In this document: in pieces, positions 1-7,895 of the stretch | Layout: each line of letters opens with the position of its first letter | Numbering within the stretch: the first letter of the stretch is position 1 | DNA from: SYAC01 sp046048055 | GTDB taxonomy: Bacteria; Planctomycetota; Phycisphaerae; Phycisphaerales; SM1A02 | Direction: 5' to 3' | DNA: 25,919 nucleotides | Assembly (NCBI GenBank): GCA_046048055.1 | Contig: JBJOGW010000030.1 | Span: 1-25,919, forward strand | The notes under the pieces: model-generated | What the model was told of the DNA's origin: nothing | Databases searched by the model: none | What the model saw: the letters and a program-made list of their open reading frames with translations, nothing else | Made by a program: the position numbers and the translations under genes

Positions 1-615
1 ATCACCGACCACAGCCGAAGCAGTGCGCAGGCGAACGGTCTCAGCGTGGAGCGACTGCTCGAGCACGCCCAGGCCGTGCGCGCCGCGGGCAAGCGCGTGG
101 GCGGCATCCATGCGCTGGCCGGCAGCGAGGTGGACATTCTGGCCGATGGGCGGCTGGATTACCCCGACGAGGTTCTGAAGGAACTGGATTGGGTGGTGGC
201 CAGCCCGCATACGGCACTGAAGCAGGAGCCAGCCGCCGCCACGGCGCGGCTGCTGGCCGCCATCGGCAATCCCCTCGTGCACGTGATCGGTCACCCGAGC
301 GGGCGGATCCTGGGTGGGCGCCCGGGGCTCGAGCCAGACTGGGCCGCACTGTTCAAGGCCGCCGCGAAGGCGCAGGTGGCCATGGAGATCAACGCGAACC
401 CTCATCGCCTGGACCTGCGCGACCAGCTGGTGCATGCAGCCCTTCTGGCCGGCTGCGCGATCAGCATCAACACCGACGCCCACGCGCTGGACAACCTCGA
501 CCTGCTGCGCTTCGGCGTGCTCACGGGCCGCCGTGGCGGGCTCACCGCGGAGCGCTGCGTGAACGCCTGGCCGTGGAGGCGATTCGAGACCTGGCGAGCC
601 TCACGCGGGCGGTGA
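1..615 (+). CDS. polX: PolX-type DNA polymerase/3'-5' exonuclease, C-terminal PHP domain (5' partial)
   Basis: The reading frame is open from base 1, so the gene starts upstream of the window and about 204 C-terminal residues are present. They form the PHP phosphoesterase half of the bacterial/archaeal PolX family, which joins an X-family polymerase to a PHP nuclease and acts in gap-filling repair. The metal-ligand motifs are visible in the expected order: ITDHS at the very start, GSEVDIL, ASPHTAL, IGHPSGR and NTDAH. The stretch EINANPHRLDLRD is also typical of PolX PHP domains. The end (NAWPWRRFETWRASR) matches the usual C-terminal helix, so the gene is not truncated at its 3' end. It converges on the glutamine amidotransferase gene with 23 bases between. 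A stand-alone PHP hydrolase is possible because the polymerase half is not visible, but the motif set favours PolX. Confidence 0.88.
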   Translation: MTDHSRSSAQANGLSVERLLEHAQAVRAAGKRVGGIHALAGSEVDILADGRLDYPDEVLKELDWVVASPHTALKQEPAAATARLLAAIGNPLVHVIGHPSGRILGGRPGLEPDWAALFKAAAKAQVAMEINANPHRLDLRDQLVHAALLAGCAISINTDAHALDNLDLLRFGVLTGRRGGLTAERCVNAWPWRRFETWRASRGR

Positions 616-638
616 GGGGTTCGTGCGGACCCGCCGGG

Positions 639-1382
639 TCAGTGATGCAGCGCCTTCACGACGCCCTTGTTCAGGCGATCGGCGGGCATCAGCAGCACGC
701 TCACCGACTCGAAGAGACGCCGAGCCAGCCGCTCGGCCTCGGACGCCAGGCGATCGGTGTCGGCAAGCATGCCCTCGACCGTGCCTCCACCAGCCTGCAC
801 CTCGACGGGACTGCCGATGATCTGCTTGCGGATGGTGGCGGCGCTCCACTCGGGGTGGAACTGGAATCCGTAGCTGCGGATGCCCACCCGGTAGGCCTGC
901 ACCTTGCAGAGATCGCTCCCGACAAGCAGCGTCGCTCCTTCCGGCAGGCGCGTGACCTGATCCTGATGCCAGCTGAACCAGTGACCGGTCCAGGGCTGGC
1001 CGGCCAGCATGGGCTCCTCGCGTCCCACCGGCGAGAGATGCACCCGCATCCAGCCTCGCTCGGGCTCGGGCATACGACCGGTCTCGCCGCCCAGCGCCGC
1101 GGCCAGCAGTTGCGCGCCCAGACACAGTCCCAGCACCGGCACGCCATGAACATGGGCCTGCCGAAGCAGGTCCATCTCGGCCTTCATCCACGGCGCGTCG
1201 TCCAGGTGCACCGTCTGCGGGCCGCCCAGACTTACCAGTCCATGGACATCATCCAGGTCGCCAGGCACGGGCTGCCCGGCGTGCAGCCTGACCACGCGAA
1301 GCCGCTGGCCAAAGCTCCGGAGCGAGTCGATCAGCAGGTCGGCGGGACATTCGGCGGAGTGTTCGAGAATGACGATGGCCAT
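639..1382 (-). CDS. Class I glutamine amidotransferase, GMP-synthase-like
   Basis: A 247-residue class I GATase of the stand-alone GMP-synthase-like type. The N-terminus (MAIVILEHSAE) is characteristic of this group and fixes the start. The nucleophile is Cys87 in the elbow GLCLGAQ, and the His-Glu dyad is His176/Glu178 in FQFHPEW. GGP near residue 53 fits the oxyanion-hole region. The family hydrolyses glutamine or related gamma-glutamyl compounds; no synthetase partner domain is fused and none lies next door, so the acceptor is unknown. The tail after about residue 195 is helical and not part of the usual GATase core. The gene converges with polX and is divergent from the UPF0102 gene. A 12-bp perfect hairpin ends two bases before its start codon. 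The exact substrate cannot be inferred. Confidence 0.85.
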   Translation of the reverse strand: MAIVILEHSAECPADLLIDSLRSFGQRLRVVRLHAGQPVPGDLDDVHGLVSLGGPQTVHLDDAPWMKAEMDLLRQAHVHGVPVLGLCLGAQLLAAALGGETGRMPEPERGWMRVHLSPVGREEPMLAGQPWTGHWFSWHQDQVTRLPEGATLLVGSDLCKVQAYRVGIRSYGFQFHPEWSAATIRKQIIGSPVEVQAGGGTVEGMLADTDRLASEAERLARRLFESVSVLLMPADRLNKGVVKALHH

Positions 1383-1384
1383 GG

Positions 1385-1414
1385 GAAGGCGAAGGGTAAT
1401 GCCCCTTCGCCTTC
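1385..1414. promoter_or_regulatory. 12-bp perfect inverted repeat abutting the amidotransferase start
   Basis: GAAGGCGAAGGG at 1385-1396 is the exact reverse complement of CCCTTCGCCTTC at 1403-1414, with a six-base loop. It lies in the divergent region between the amidotransferase (start 1382) and the UPF0102 gene. In the amidotransferase mRNA the stem would end two bases before the AUG and would hide the only GAAGGG-like ribosome-binding sequence. It could equally be a DNA operator. There is no T-run on either side, so a terminator is unlikely. Confidence 0.5.
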
Positions 1415-1447
1415 GTCACCACCGGAAAAAGGGGCTTGCCGGGCGGC

Positions 1448-1867
1448 ATGCGGTCGGCGCGTCGTCACACTGCTGACGTGAGGTCCAGAGCCCCCGATCC
1501 ACGCCAGATTCGCGGTCGCCGGGCCGAGGACGCCGCGGCAACGCATCTGCTGGGCCTGGATCATGCGATCCTGGCCCGAAACCTTCGGCTGGGACGGCTC
1601 GAAGTCGACCTGGTGAGCCTGGCACCGGACGGCCACCTTGTCATCTGCGAGGTCAAGGCCCGCCGGGGCGACCGGCATCCGCCGGAACTTCGGGTGGACC
1701 GGACCAAGCGGCGCCACCTCATCGCCGCGGCCATGCTGCTCTCGCAGCGTGCGTCGCTGCGGAGCCGGCCGGTCCGCTTCGACGTGATCGCCGTCACGCT
1801 CGATGCCCATGGCATGCCCGTGGACCTGCGTCACCTTGCCGCTGCCTTCACCGCCAACGACGGATGA
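1448..1867 (+). CDS. yraN: UPF0102 (YraN) family endonuclease-like protein
   Basis: The reading frame reaches back to a TTG at 1436. I prefer the ATG at 1448 because the purine-rich AAAAAGGGG at 1426-1434 lies only one base from the TTG but 13 bases from the ATG. The protein is about 139 residues. The UPF0102 core is clear: RGRRAEDAAATHLL, then ILARNLRLGRLEVDLV, then ICEVKAR. The E-x-D and E-x-K residues are the PD-(D/E)XK nuclease-fold signature of this family. YraN proteins are small and conserved, often near ribosomal RNA processing or DNA-uptake genes, and their role is poorly defined. The gene is divergent from the amidotransferase and converges with the SurA-like gene, with nine bases between stop codons. 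A GTG at 1478 is a further possible start. Confidence 0.85.
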   Translation: MRSARRHTADVRSRAPDPRQIRGRRAEDAAATHLLGLDHAILARNLRLGRLEVDLVSLAPDGHLVICEVKARRGDRHPPELRVDRTKRRHLIAAAMLLSQRASLRSRPVRFDVIAVTLDAHGMPVDLRHLAAAFTANDG

Positions 1868-1876
1868 CGCCACCGC

Positions 1877-3172
1877 TCACGGCATGGCCGTGCGCCAGTA
1901 CCGCTCCAGCGCAAACTGGATCAACCGGGCCTTCATCTGGGAAAGGTCCTCGGCAATCCATCGAGACCGCAGTCCCTGCAGGTACCGGTACTGCTCCATG
2001 CCGAACCGCTCGCCCTCGAGCTGCTTGCGAAGCCGCAACTGCAGCATGGGATCGAAGATGCTCACCGCCGGCGCCTGCTGGCCCGGCAGCAGCGTCATCC
2101 AGGTGATCAGCGACCGCTGCTCCACCGGCCCATCCACCGCACCCTCCCGCAGGCCCTTCAGGCGAAGCTTCATGTCGTCGACCAGGTCCGGCACCCCGTC
2201 GATGCCACCCGGCCCCAGCTTGATGTCGCGCCACAAGCCTCCATCGGGCAGCTGCAGTTCGGCGGCTACCTCGGCAAAGCCCTTGCCGGCCGCGAAGGCG
2301 TCCTTGACCTGCTGCACCTTGGCGGTATCGGTGGCAAGCACCGCGATGCGTCCAACCCGCAGCGTGGGCAGCGGGTTGTAGCGCTCGTAGTCCTTCATGT
2401 ACAGCCGCTCCACGTCCCGCCAGCTCACGATGGCGCGCGGGCGGATGCGCCGGCGCATCAGGTCGGCGGCCAGGATCTCGTTCTTCTGGCGCTGGATGAA
2501 CTCCTCGATGGTGGTGCCGGGGAACTCCTCCTCGATGCTTCGCTGCGCCTCGCTGCGGGTGCCGCCGCGCGTGGCGATCTCCTGCTCCTGCAGCTGCCGC
2601 ATCCACGCCAGCAGGCCTTCCTTGGCCTCGTCGGGAATGGCACCCTCGGCCTCGCTGATCACCAACTGGTTGTTCACGAACTGCTCGAAGGCCTCGTCCA
2701 GGATCCTCAGCAGTTCGCGGTAGGCGGCGGCGCGGTCCGACCCGGCCACCACCCGGCGGATGCGCTCCTCACGGGTGGCCAGGAACTCGGCGGCGTAGAG
2801 CGGCTTGCCGTTGATCTGCCCCACCAGGGCGTCCACCGGCCACGTCTGTCCCGGAAGCAGTTCCTGCGTCACCTGCACCGAGTCCACCACCACACCCCGC
2901 CTGCCGTCGGGATCCTGCGTGACCGTGCCCTGCATGGTGGTCACCGTCTCGTTGCCGTCAGGCGCCGTGACCACCGTCTGCTCCTCCACGGCCCCTTCAG
3001 GCTCATAGATGCTTGCGGGCACTTCCACCACCGAGGGACGCACGTCATCGGGCGTCATGCCCTTCACGAAGGCCTGCACGGGCACCTCGCGGGCATCCTC
3101 ACGGGTCTCGTCCATCGCCAGGCAGCCCGCCAGCGGCGTCACGAGAAGGCTCAGCAGGGCGATCGCTCGCAC
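1877..3172 (-). CDS. SurA/parvulin-like peptidyl-prolyl isomerase lipoprotein
   Basis: A 431-residue protein starting with GTG. It has a lipoprotein signal peptide: a hydrophobic run ending in the lipobox LAGC with Cys17. Residues 18-105 are low complexity (a linker). From about residue 110 (INGKPLYAAEF) it follows the SurA_N pattern: a long helical chaperone part with LLRILDEAFEQFVNNQLVISEAE and SIEEEFPGTTIEEFIQRQ, then a segment starting VSWRDVERLYMKDY. The following roughly 100 residues (PDGGLWRDIKLGPGG, then LREGAVDGPV) recall a parvulin domain, but the usual GGDLGWF-type core is degenerate, so isomerase activity is doubtful. The inferred role is a periplasmic folding chaperone. It is divergent from the DUF1844 gene, with 70 bases between the starts. 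The start is uncertain because no clear ribosome-binding site precedes it. Confidence 0.72.
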   Translation of the reverse strand: MRAIALLSLLVTPLAGCLAMDETREDAREVPVQAFVKGMTPDDVRPSVVEVPASIYEPEGAVEEQTVVTAPDGNETVTTMQGTVTQDPDGRRGVVVDSVQVTQELLPGQTWPVDALVGQINGKPLYAAEFLATREERIRRVVAGSDRAAAYRELLRILDEAFEQFVNNQLVISEAEGAIPDEAKEGLLAWMRQLQEQEIATRGGTRSEAQRSIEEEFPGTTIEEFIQRQKNEILAADLMRRRIRPRAIVSWRDVERLYMKDYERYNPLPTLRVGRIAVLATDTAKVQQVKDAFAAGKGFAEVAAELQLPDGGLWRDIKLGPGGIDGVPDLVDDMKLRLKGLREGAVDGPVEQRSLITWMTLLPGQQAPAVSIFDPMLQLRLRKQLEGERFGMEQYRYLQGLRSRWIAEDLSQMKARLIQFALERYWRTAMP

Positions 3173-3217
3173 CGAAGCATGCTAGCCACACGGGGCGACC
3201 GCCAGCTCCGTCACTCC

Positions 3218-3237
3218 TATACTCGCCTCTCTGGAGG
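3218..3237 (+). promoter_or_regulatory. Candidate -10 box and ribosome-binding site for the DUF1844-sdhCA unit
   Basis: TATACT at 3218-3223 resembles a sigma-70 -10 element, but no good -35 hexamer is visible 16-18 bases upstream. GGAGG at 3233-3237 lies five bases before the TTG at 3243 and is the best ribosome-binding site in this part of the window. It decides that unusual start codon. Confidence 0.4.
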
Positions 3238-3242
3238 AACCC

Positions 3243-3704
3243 TTGAGCGAATCCGACGCACCCAAGTTGCACGTGGACAGTGACTGGAAGGCCCAGGCCC
3301 AGGCCGAGAAGGATCGTCTGGCCCAGCAGGAGGCCCAGAAGCCCGCGCGCCCCGGCCGCGACGAGATGCCTCCGGCCGACTTCCGCAGCCTGGTGGGCCT
3401 GCTGGCGAGCCAGGCCGTGGGCGGACTCGGCGGCTACGCCGACGAACAGGGCCGGGTGATGGTGGACCTGATGGGCAGCCGCTTCGCCATCGACCTGCTC
3501 GGCGTGCTTGAGGAGAAGACCAAGGGCAACCTGAGCGACGAGGAGGCGAAGGACCTGCGTGAGGTGCTGGCCGAGCTGCGGTCCCGCTTCGTGCAGATCG
3601 CCCAGGCCGTGGCCGCGCGAATGGCCGAGGGCAAGGGCGGACCGTCCGCGGTGCCGCCAGCCGGCGAGCCGCCAGCTGGCGGACCCAAGCTCGTGGTGCC
3701 CTGA
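3243..3704 (+). CDS. DUF1844 domain protein
   Basis: A 153-residue protein that starts at a TTG, supported by GGAGG five bases upstream and by the absence of an in-frame ATG before the conserved part. The core from about residue 41 (MPPADFRSLVGLLASQAVGGLG) through LLGVLEEKTKGNLSDEEAKDLREVLAELR is the DUF1844 pattern: short helical proteins of unknown function found in planctomycetes, acidobacteria and deltaproteobacteria. The N-terminus is charged and Gln/Lys rich. The C-terminus is Pro/Gly rich and disordered. It lacks a signal peptide, so it is presumably cytoplasmic. It is followed after 38 bases by sdhC on the same strand, suggesting cotranscription with the succinate dehydrogenase genes. 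Confidence 0.8.
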   Translation: MSESDAPKLHVDSDWKAQAQAEKDRLAQQEAQKPARPGRDEMPPADFRSLVGLLASQAVGGLGGYADEQGRVMVDLMGSRFAIDLLGVLEEKTKGNLSDEEAKDLREVLAELRSRFVQIAQAVAARMAEGKGGPSAVPPAGEPPAGGPKLVVP

Positions 3705-3742
3705 TCGACCAAGCCAACCCAAGAACAGACCAAGGAACGAAC

Positions 3743-4609
3743 GTGACCACCGCCGTCGCTGCTCCCAAGGCCCGCTTCCTCGACCGCCACTATCACCTGA
3801 TCCGGCGCCTGCACTCGCTCTCGGGCGTGGTGCCAATCGGCCTGTTCCTGTTCCCGCACCTCACCACCAACAGCAGCATCGTGTGGGGCGGCTTGCTGAA
3901 CAAGACCAAGTTCGCCGACCGCGGCATCGATGCCTCGGGGGCCGGCGTGGCCACCTTTCAGCACGAGGTGGACTTCATCCATGGCCTGCCGGCGCTGGTG
4001 TTCATCGAGATCTTCGTGCTCTGGCTGCCCATCGCGTTCCATGCGGGGGTTGGGGTGTGGTTCGCCCGCACCGGCCGCTTCAACACCTCGCGCTATGGCT
4101 ACCAGGACAACTGGCGGTACACCTGGCAGCGCCTCACCGGGTACCTGGGCGTGCTGTTCATCTTCATGCACGTCAGCAGCCTGCGATGGGGCTGGACCTA
4201 CGGTGGGCTGATGCCTGGATTCCAGGCCGACGCGGCGTCGAGCAGCCTGGCCGAGCACCTGCAGCGTGGATCGCTGGGTCTGCTCATGGCGGCCTTCTAC
4301 CTGGTCTGCGTGCTGGGGCTGGTGTTTCACTTCGCCAACGGCCTCTGGACCGCGGCCATCACCTGGGGCGTGACCGTGAGCGTGGGGGCGCAGCGGCGAT
4401 GGGGCCAGGTCTGTGCGGCCCTGGGGCTGGCCCTGGCGGCCGCCGCGGTCACCGCCGTGTTCGGCTTTGCCACCCTGGATCCCGACAGGGCCCGGGCCAT
4501 CGAGGCCCAGTATCGGCAGCCCGCCGTGGAGGTCGAGGAGAAGGTGGAGATCCGGTTGTCCGGCGCCGGCAGCGGGCATTCCATCACCGGTCAAGGAGAG
4601 CAGCGATGA
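3743..4609 (+). CDS. sdhC: Succinate dehydrogenase cytochrome b558 subunit
   Basis: A 288-residue membrane anchor of the Bacillus/epsilonproteobacterial (type B) SdhC family: a single polypeptide with five transmembrane helices that binds two haems b and passes electrons from SdhAB to quinone. The start is a GTG preceded by AAGGAAC. Visible family features are RRLHSLSGVVPIGLFLFPHL at the first helix, FHAGVGVWFA, the histidine of IFMHVSS, and VFHFANGLW in the fourth helix. These His residues are the expected haem ligands. The tail after about residue 250 is polar, longer than usual, and lies outside the membrane. Its stop overlaps the sdhA start (ATGA), indicating translational coupling. No separate SdhD is needed in this type. 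The iron-sulfur subunit gene is not next to it but lies at 8925. Confidence 0.93.
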   Translation: MTTAVAAPKARFLDRHYHLIRRLHSLSGVVPIGLFLFPHLTTNSSIVWGGLLNKTKFADRGIDASGAGVATFQHEVDFIHGLPALVFIEIFVLWLPIAFHAGVGVWFARTGRFNTSRYGYQDNWRYTWQRLTGYLGVLFIFMHVSSLRWGWTYGGLMPGFQADAASSSLAEHLQRGSLGLLMAAFYLVCVLGLVFHFANGLWTAAITWGVTVSVGAQRRWGQVCAALGLALAAAAVTAVFGFATLDPDRARAIEAQYRQPAVEVEEKVEIRLSGAGSGHSITGQGEQR

Positions 4610-6489
4610 GCAACCGACCGCAGCGCGTGATCGTGGTGGGCGGAGGTCTGGCTGGCCTGGCCGCCACCATCCGCATCGTCGAGGCCGGCATCCCGGTCGA
4701 CCTGTTCAGCATCGTCCCGGTCAAGCGATCGCACAGCGTCTGTGCCCAGGGCGGCATCAACGCCTGCAACGAGATCGCCCGACAGCAGGGTTACAGCGAG
4801 CAGGAGCACTTCGACGAGTCGATCTATGGCGGCGACTTCCTGGCCCACCAGCCGCCGGTGTACGAGATGGCCCACTGGGCGCCCCGGATCATCGACCTGC
4901 TCGATCGCATGGGCGTGCCCTTCAATCGAACCGCCGAGGGACAGCGCGACCTGCGGCTCTTTGGCGGCAGCCTGTACAAGCGAACGCACTTCGCCGGGGC
5001 CACCACGGGCCAGCAGCTGATCTACGCGCTTGACGAGCAGGTGCGCCGCTGGGAGGCCGAGGGCAAGGTGACCAAGTACGAGCACTGGGAGTTCCTGCGC
5101 CCCGTGGTGGATGCCGTGGGCCTGACTCAGGGCATCGTGGCCCAGGACCTTCGAACCATGCAGATCCGCGGGTTCCGCGCCGATGCGGTGGTCATGGCCA
5201 CCGGTGGCTGCGGCCTGGTGTTCGGCAAGAGCACCAACAGCGTCATGTGCACGGGTGCCGCGGCCAGCCGCTGCTACCAGCACGGGGCCTTCTACGCAAA
5301 CGGCGAATTCATCCAGGTGCATCCCACCGCCATCCCCGGCGCCGACAAGCTGCGCCTGATGAGCGAGAGCGCCCGCGGCGAGGGCGGCCGCGTGTGGGTG
5401 CCGCGCACCAAGGGCGACACCCGCGATCCGCGGCAGATCCCCGAGGCGGATCGCTGGTACTTCCTTGAGGAGCGCTATCCCAAGTACGGCAACATCGTGC
5501 CTCGCGACATCGCCACCCGCGAGATCTTCGAGGTCTGCGTGAAGGAGGGCATGGGGGTGGCGGGCCAGAACCAGGTCTATCTGGACCTCACGCACCTGGG
5601 CCGTGCCTACCTGGACCGCAAGCTCGGCGGCATCCTGGAGATCTACCGGAAGTTCGTGGGCGAGGAGCCGAGCGAGGTGCCCATGCGCATCTTCCCGGGC
5701 GTGCACTATTCCATGGGCGGGCTCTGGACCACCTACACCGCCAAGCCCGATGCCAAGGGCCTTGTGCACGGCGCGCCCAACAGCATGATGACCAACGTGG
5801 ACGGCCTGTACGCCTTCGGCGAGGTCAACTACCAGTATCACGGCGCCAACCGGCTGGGGGCCAACGCCCTGCTCAGCTGCATCTTCGACGGGCTCTTCTG
5901 CGGCCTTGGTGTGGCCAACTTCGCGCGGGACCGCCAGGAGACGGCGGAGAAGGCGCCGGCGACCCTGTTCGACGCGGCCGTGAAGGCCGAGGAGGCCATC
6001 ATGAAGAGCCTGGTCGACGGCCGCGGCCAGGAGAACCCCTACCTGATCGGCAAGGAACTCGGCGAGGAGATGACGGCGGCGTGCACCGTGGTCAAGGACG
6101 AGCAGCGGCTGCTGCAGGCCCGCGGCAAGGTCGCGGAACTGCGGGAGCGCTTCAGCCGCGTGCACCTGAGCGACACGGGCATGTGGACCAACCAGAATCT
6201 GAGTCACGCTCGCGCCGTGGGCGACATGCTGCTCATCGCCGACGCCATCGTGGAGGGCAGCCTGGCCCGCAAGGAGAGCCGCGGCAGCCATTTCCGCACG
6301 GACTTCCCGCAGCGCAACGACGCGGAGTTCCTGCGCACCACCGTGGCTCGCTTCGACCCGGTGGCCCACAAGGTGCAGATCAGCTTCGAGCCCGTGCAGA
6401 CACCGCTGGTGCAGCCCCGGGCCCGGACCTACGGCAAGGTGGAGGCCGACAAGCCCGCGGCCGCCAAGCCAGCGATGGCCAACGCCTAG
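4606..6489 (+). CDS. sdhA: Succinate dehydrogenase flavoprotein subunit
   Basis: A 627-residue flavoprotein that oxidises succinate to fumarate in the citric acid cycle and respiratory complex II. The N-terminal dinucleotide fold has VVGGGLAGL (Gly12-14). His43 in HSVCAQGGIN is the covalent FAD attachment site. HPTAIPG, ARGEGG and PRDIATREI give the catalytic histidine and arginines. YHGANRLGANALLSCIFDG is the conserved FAD-binding end of the domain. The C-terminal helical domain and a short Ala/Lys-rich tail complete the protein, and the length is normal for type B enzymes. ATG overlaps the sdhC stop by four bases, with GGAGAG upstream. Its stop overlaps by four bases the stop of the convergent glycosyltransferase-like gene, leaving no room for a terminator. 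Confidence 0.96.
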   Translation: MSNRPQRVIVVGGGLAGLAATIRIVEAGIPVDLFSIVPVKRSHSVCAQGGINACNEIARQQGYSEQEHFDESIYGGDFLAHQPPVYEMAHWAPRIIDLLDRMGVPFNRTAEGQRDLRLFGGSLYKRTHFAGATTGQQLIYALDEQVRRWEAEGKVTKYEHWEFLRPVVDAVGLTQGIVAQDLRTMQIRGFRADAVVMATGGCGLVFGKSTNSVMCTGAAASRCYQHGAFYANGEFIQVHPTAIPGADKLRLMSESARGEGGRVWVPRTKGDTRDPRQIPEADRWYFLEERYPKYGNIVPRDIATREIFEVCVKEGMGVAGQNQVYLDLTHLGRAYLDRKLGGILEIYRKFVGEEPSEVPMRIFPGVHYSMGGLWTTYTAKPDAKGLVHGAPNSMMTNVDGLYAFGEVNYQYHGANRLGANALLSCIFDGLFCGLGVANFARDRQETAEKAPATLFDAAVKAEEAIMKSLVDGRGQENPYLIGKELGEEMTAACTVVKDEQRLLQARGKVAELRERFSRVHLSDTGMWTNQNLSHARAVGDMLLIADAIVEGSLARKESRGSHFRTDFPQRNDAEFLRTTVARFDPVAHKVQISFEPVQTPLVQPRARTYGKVEADKPAAAKPAMANA

Positions 6490-7841
6490 CCGCCGGCCTG
6501 CCCGGCGCCGACCCCAAGCGCCGGCCCAAGAATGGTGAGCCCGCAGAGCGTGGCCTGAACGGTCGCCAACGCCAGCAAAGCCATGCCCATGCGACGGCGT
6601 CCGAGGGGCTCGCCGGGAACGCCCCCGCACAGCAGCAGCAACGGCAGCAGAAGCAGCAGCCCCGGATCGGCGTAGCGTTGCCACGCCTGCGAGTTGGCGG
6701 CGTTGGCGATCACCAGCAGGGCAAGGCTCATGAACAGCAGGTAGCCCTGCGGTCCGCGGCCAGCCGCGAAGGCGCGGCGGACCAGCACGCCCAGCACCAG
6801 CACCCCCGCCGCCGCCATCGGCAGCAACACGATCGAGCGGTCGAAGACCGCAGGAGCCGCCCGCACCAGGTTCCATATGGGACCGCCCCAACGCCCGCCC
6901 TCGCGATCGAAGTCGCTCGGCACGGCGATCCAGAGCAGCAGCAACAGGATCATGGCGATCCGGAACCGCCGATCGCCCAGCACCTGCCGCACGGTCGGTC
7001 GCCAATCCTTGCATCCGGCCACCAGCACGCCACCCCAGATCGCCACCAGGGAGAGTGATGTGAGCACCGAGGCCAGGTTCCATCCCCGGCTGTGCAGGTC
7101 GCGATAGGCCGGCGGAATCAGGCCCTTCCAGAGGATGATCCAGAACACCAGCACCACCAACGGCAGCAGACTCGCAGCGATGCCCCAGCGCAGGCGACGG
7201 TTCACCGCCGCCCAGACCACGGGCACGGCCAGCCACGCCATCGGCTGTCGGATCGTCGTGGTGAGGCACGCCACCAACCCCGCCCGCAGCACCCGGGGAC
7301 TCCAGCCACCGGTCTTCATCGCGGCACGGCCCCACCGGTCGTTGACCAGGTACCCCATGGCCCACCCCACGCCTGCGATGGCGGGCACGTCGGTGGTGAT
7401 CCAGCACGAGCCGCCAAGCACGTACGGACTCATCGCCAGCGGCAGCGACGCCAAGGCCGCCATGGCCGGCGAGGCCCACTGCACACCCGTCCGCCACACG
7501 CTCGCCAGGGCCAGCAGTCCCGGCAGAATCGCCAGCAACCGCAGTTGGGACTCGGGGTACCCCGACTGCACCACCGCCGCCAGCAGCAGGTGCCATCCCG
7601 GTGCCGTGGCGCTCGGATAATCGGTCAGGTCAGGCCACGGCCACTGCCGAACGAACTGCCGCACGGCCTCCAGGTGATGCAGGTTCTGGTCGCTTGCCCA
7701 GTGGCCCACGTCCCTTCCGCCCAGGATCACCCCAAGGCAGAGGCCCGCAAAGCCCGCACCCACCGCCAGCATGGGCCAGAGCGCCACCATGCCGCTCGCA
7801 TTCGGCGTGGCCGGGCGATCATGGGGTGTTGCATCAGCCAT
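6486..7841 (-). CDS. Multi-pass membrane protein, GT-C-type glycosyltransferase-like
   Basis: A 451-residue integral membrane protein with about ten to twelve hydrophobic helices. After the first helix, an acidic-aromatic luminal loop (SDQNLHHLEAVRQFVRQWPW, then DYPSATAPGWHLLLA) matches the layout of GT-C glycosyltransferases, in which an Asp or Glu in the first extracytoplasmic loop is catalytic and the donor is a polyprenyl-phosphate sugar. The loop also recalls ALG10-like proteins, but that resemblance is weak. The preceding gene in the same direction, 54 bases upstream, is a UbiA enzyme of the polyprenyl-phosphate phosphoribosyltransferase type. The two could form a pathway making and using a lipid-linked pentose. 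That link is inference. No specific acceptor can be named. The last bases overlap the end of sdhA. Confidence 0.6.
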   Translation of the reverse strand: MADATPHDRPATPNASGMVALWPMLAVGAGFAGLCLGVILGGRDVGHWASDQNLHHLEAVRQFVRQWPWPDLTDYPSATAPGWHLLLAAVVQSGYPESQLRLLAILPGLLALASVWRTGVQWASPAMAALASLPLAMSPYVLGGSCWITTDVPAIAGVGWAMGYLVNDRWGRAAMKTGGWSPRVLRAGLVACLTTTIRQPMAWLAVPVVWAAVNRRLRWGIAASLLPLVVLVFWIILWKGLIPPAYRDLHSRGWNLASVLTSLSLVAIWGGVLVAGCKDWRPTVRQVLGDRRFRIAMILLLLLWIAVPSDFDREGGRWGGPIWNLVRAAPAVFDRSIVLLPMAAAGVLVLGVLVRRAFAAGRGPQGYLLFMSLALLVIANAANSQAWQRYADPGLLLLLPLLLLCGGVPGEPLGRRRMGMALLALATVQATLCGLTILGPALGVGAGQAGG

Positions 7842-7895
7842 GCGGGACGTCCGTTCGAAAGGCTATCGCAGCGCGTGCCGGCCACGTCCGCGGCG

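Noticed and set aside
189..1481. A long plus-strand frame from 189.
   Set aside because: It overlaps polX in another frame and is antisense to the amidotransferase. Its composition is Arg/His/Gln-rich with no family resemblance.
4591..7596. A 1001-codon open frame on the minus strand.
   Set aside because: It is antisense to sdhA and runs out of frame through the GT-C-like gene. There is no domain-like pattern and the composition is shadow-like.
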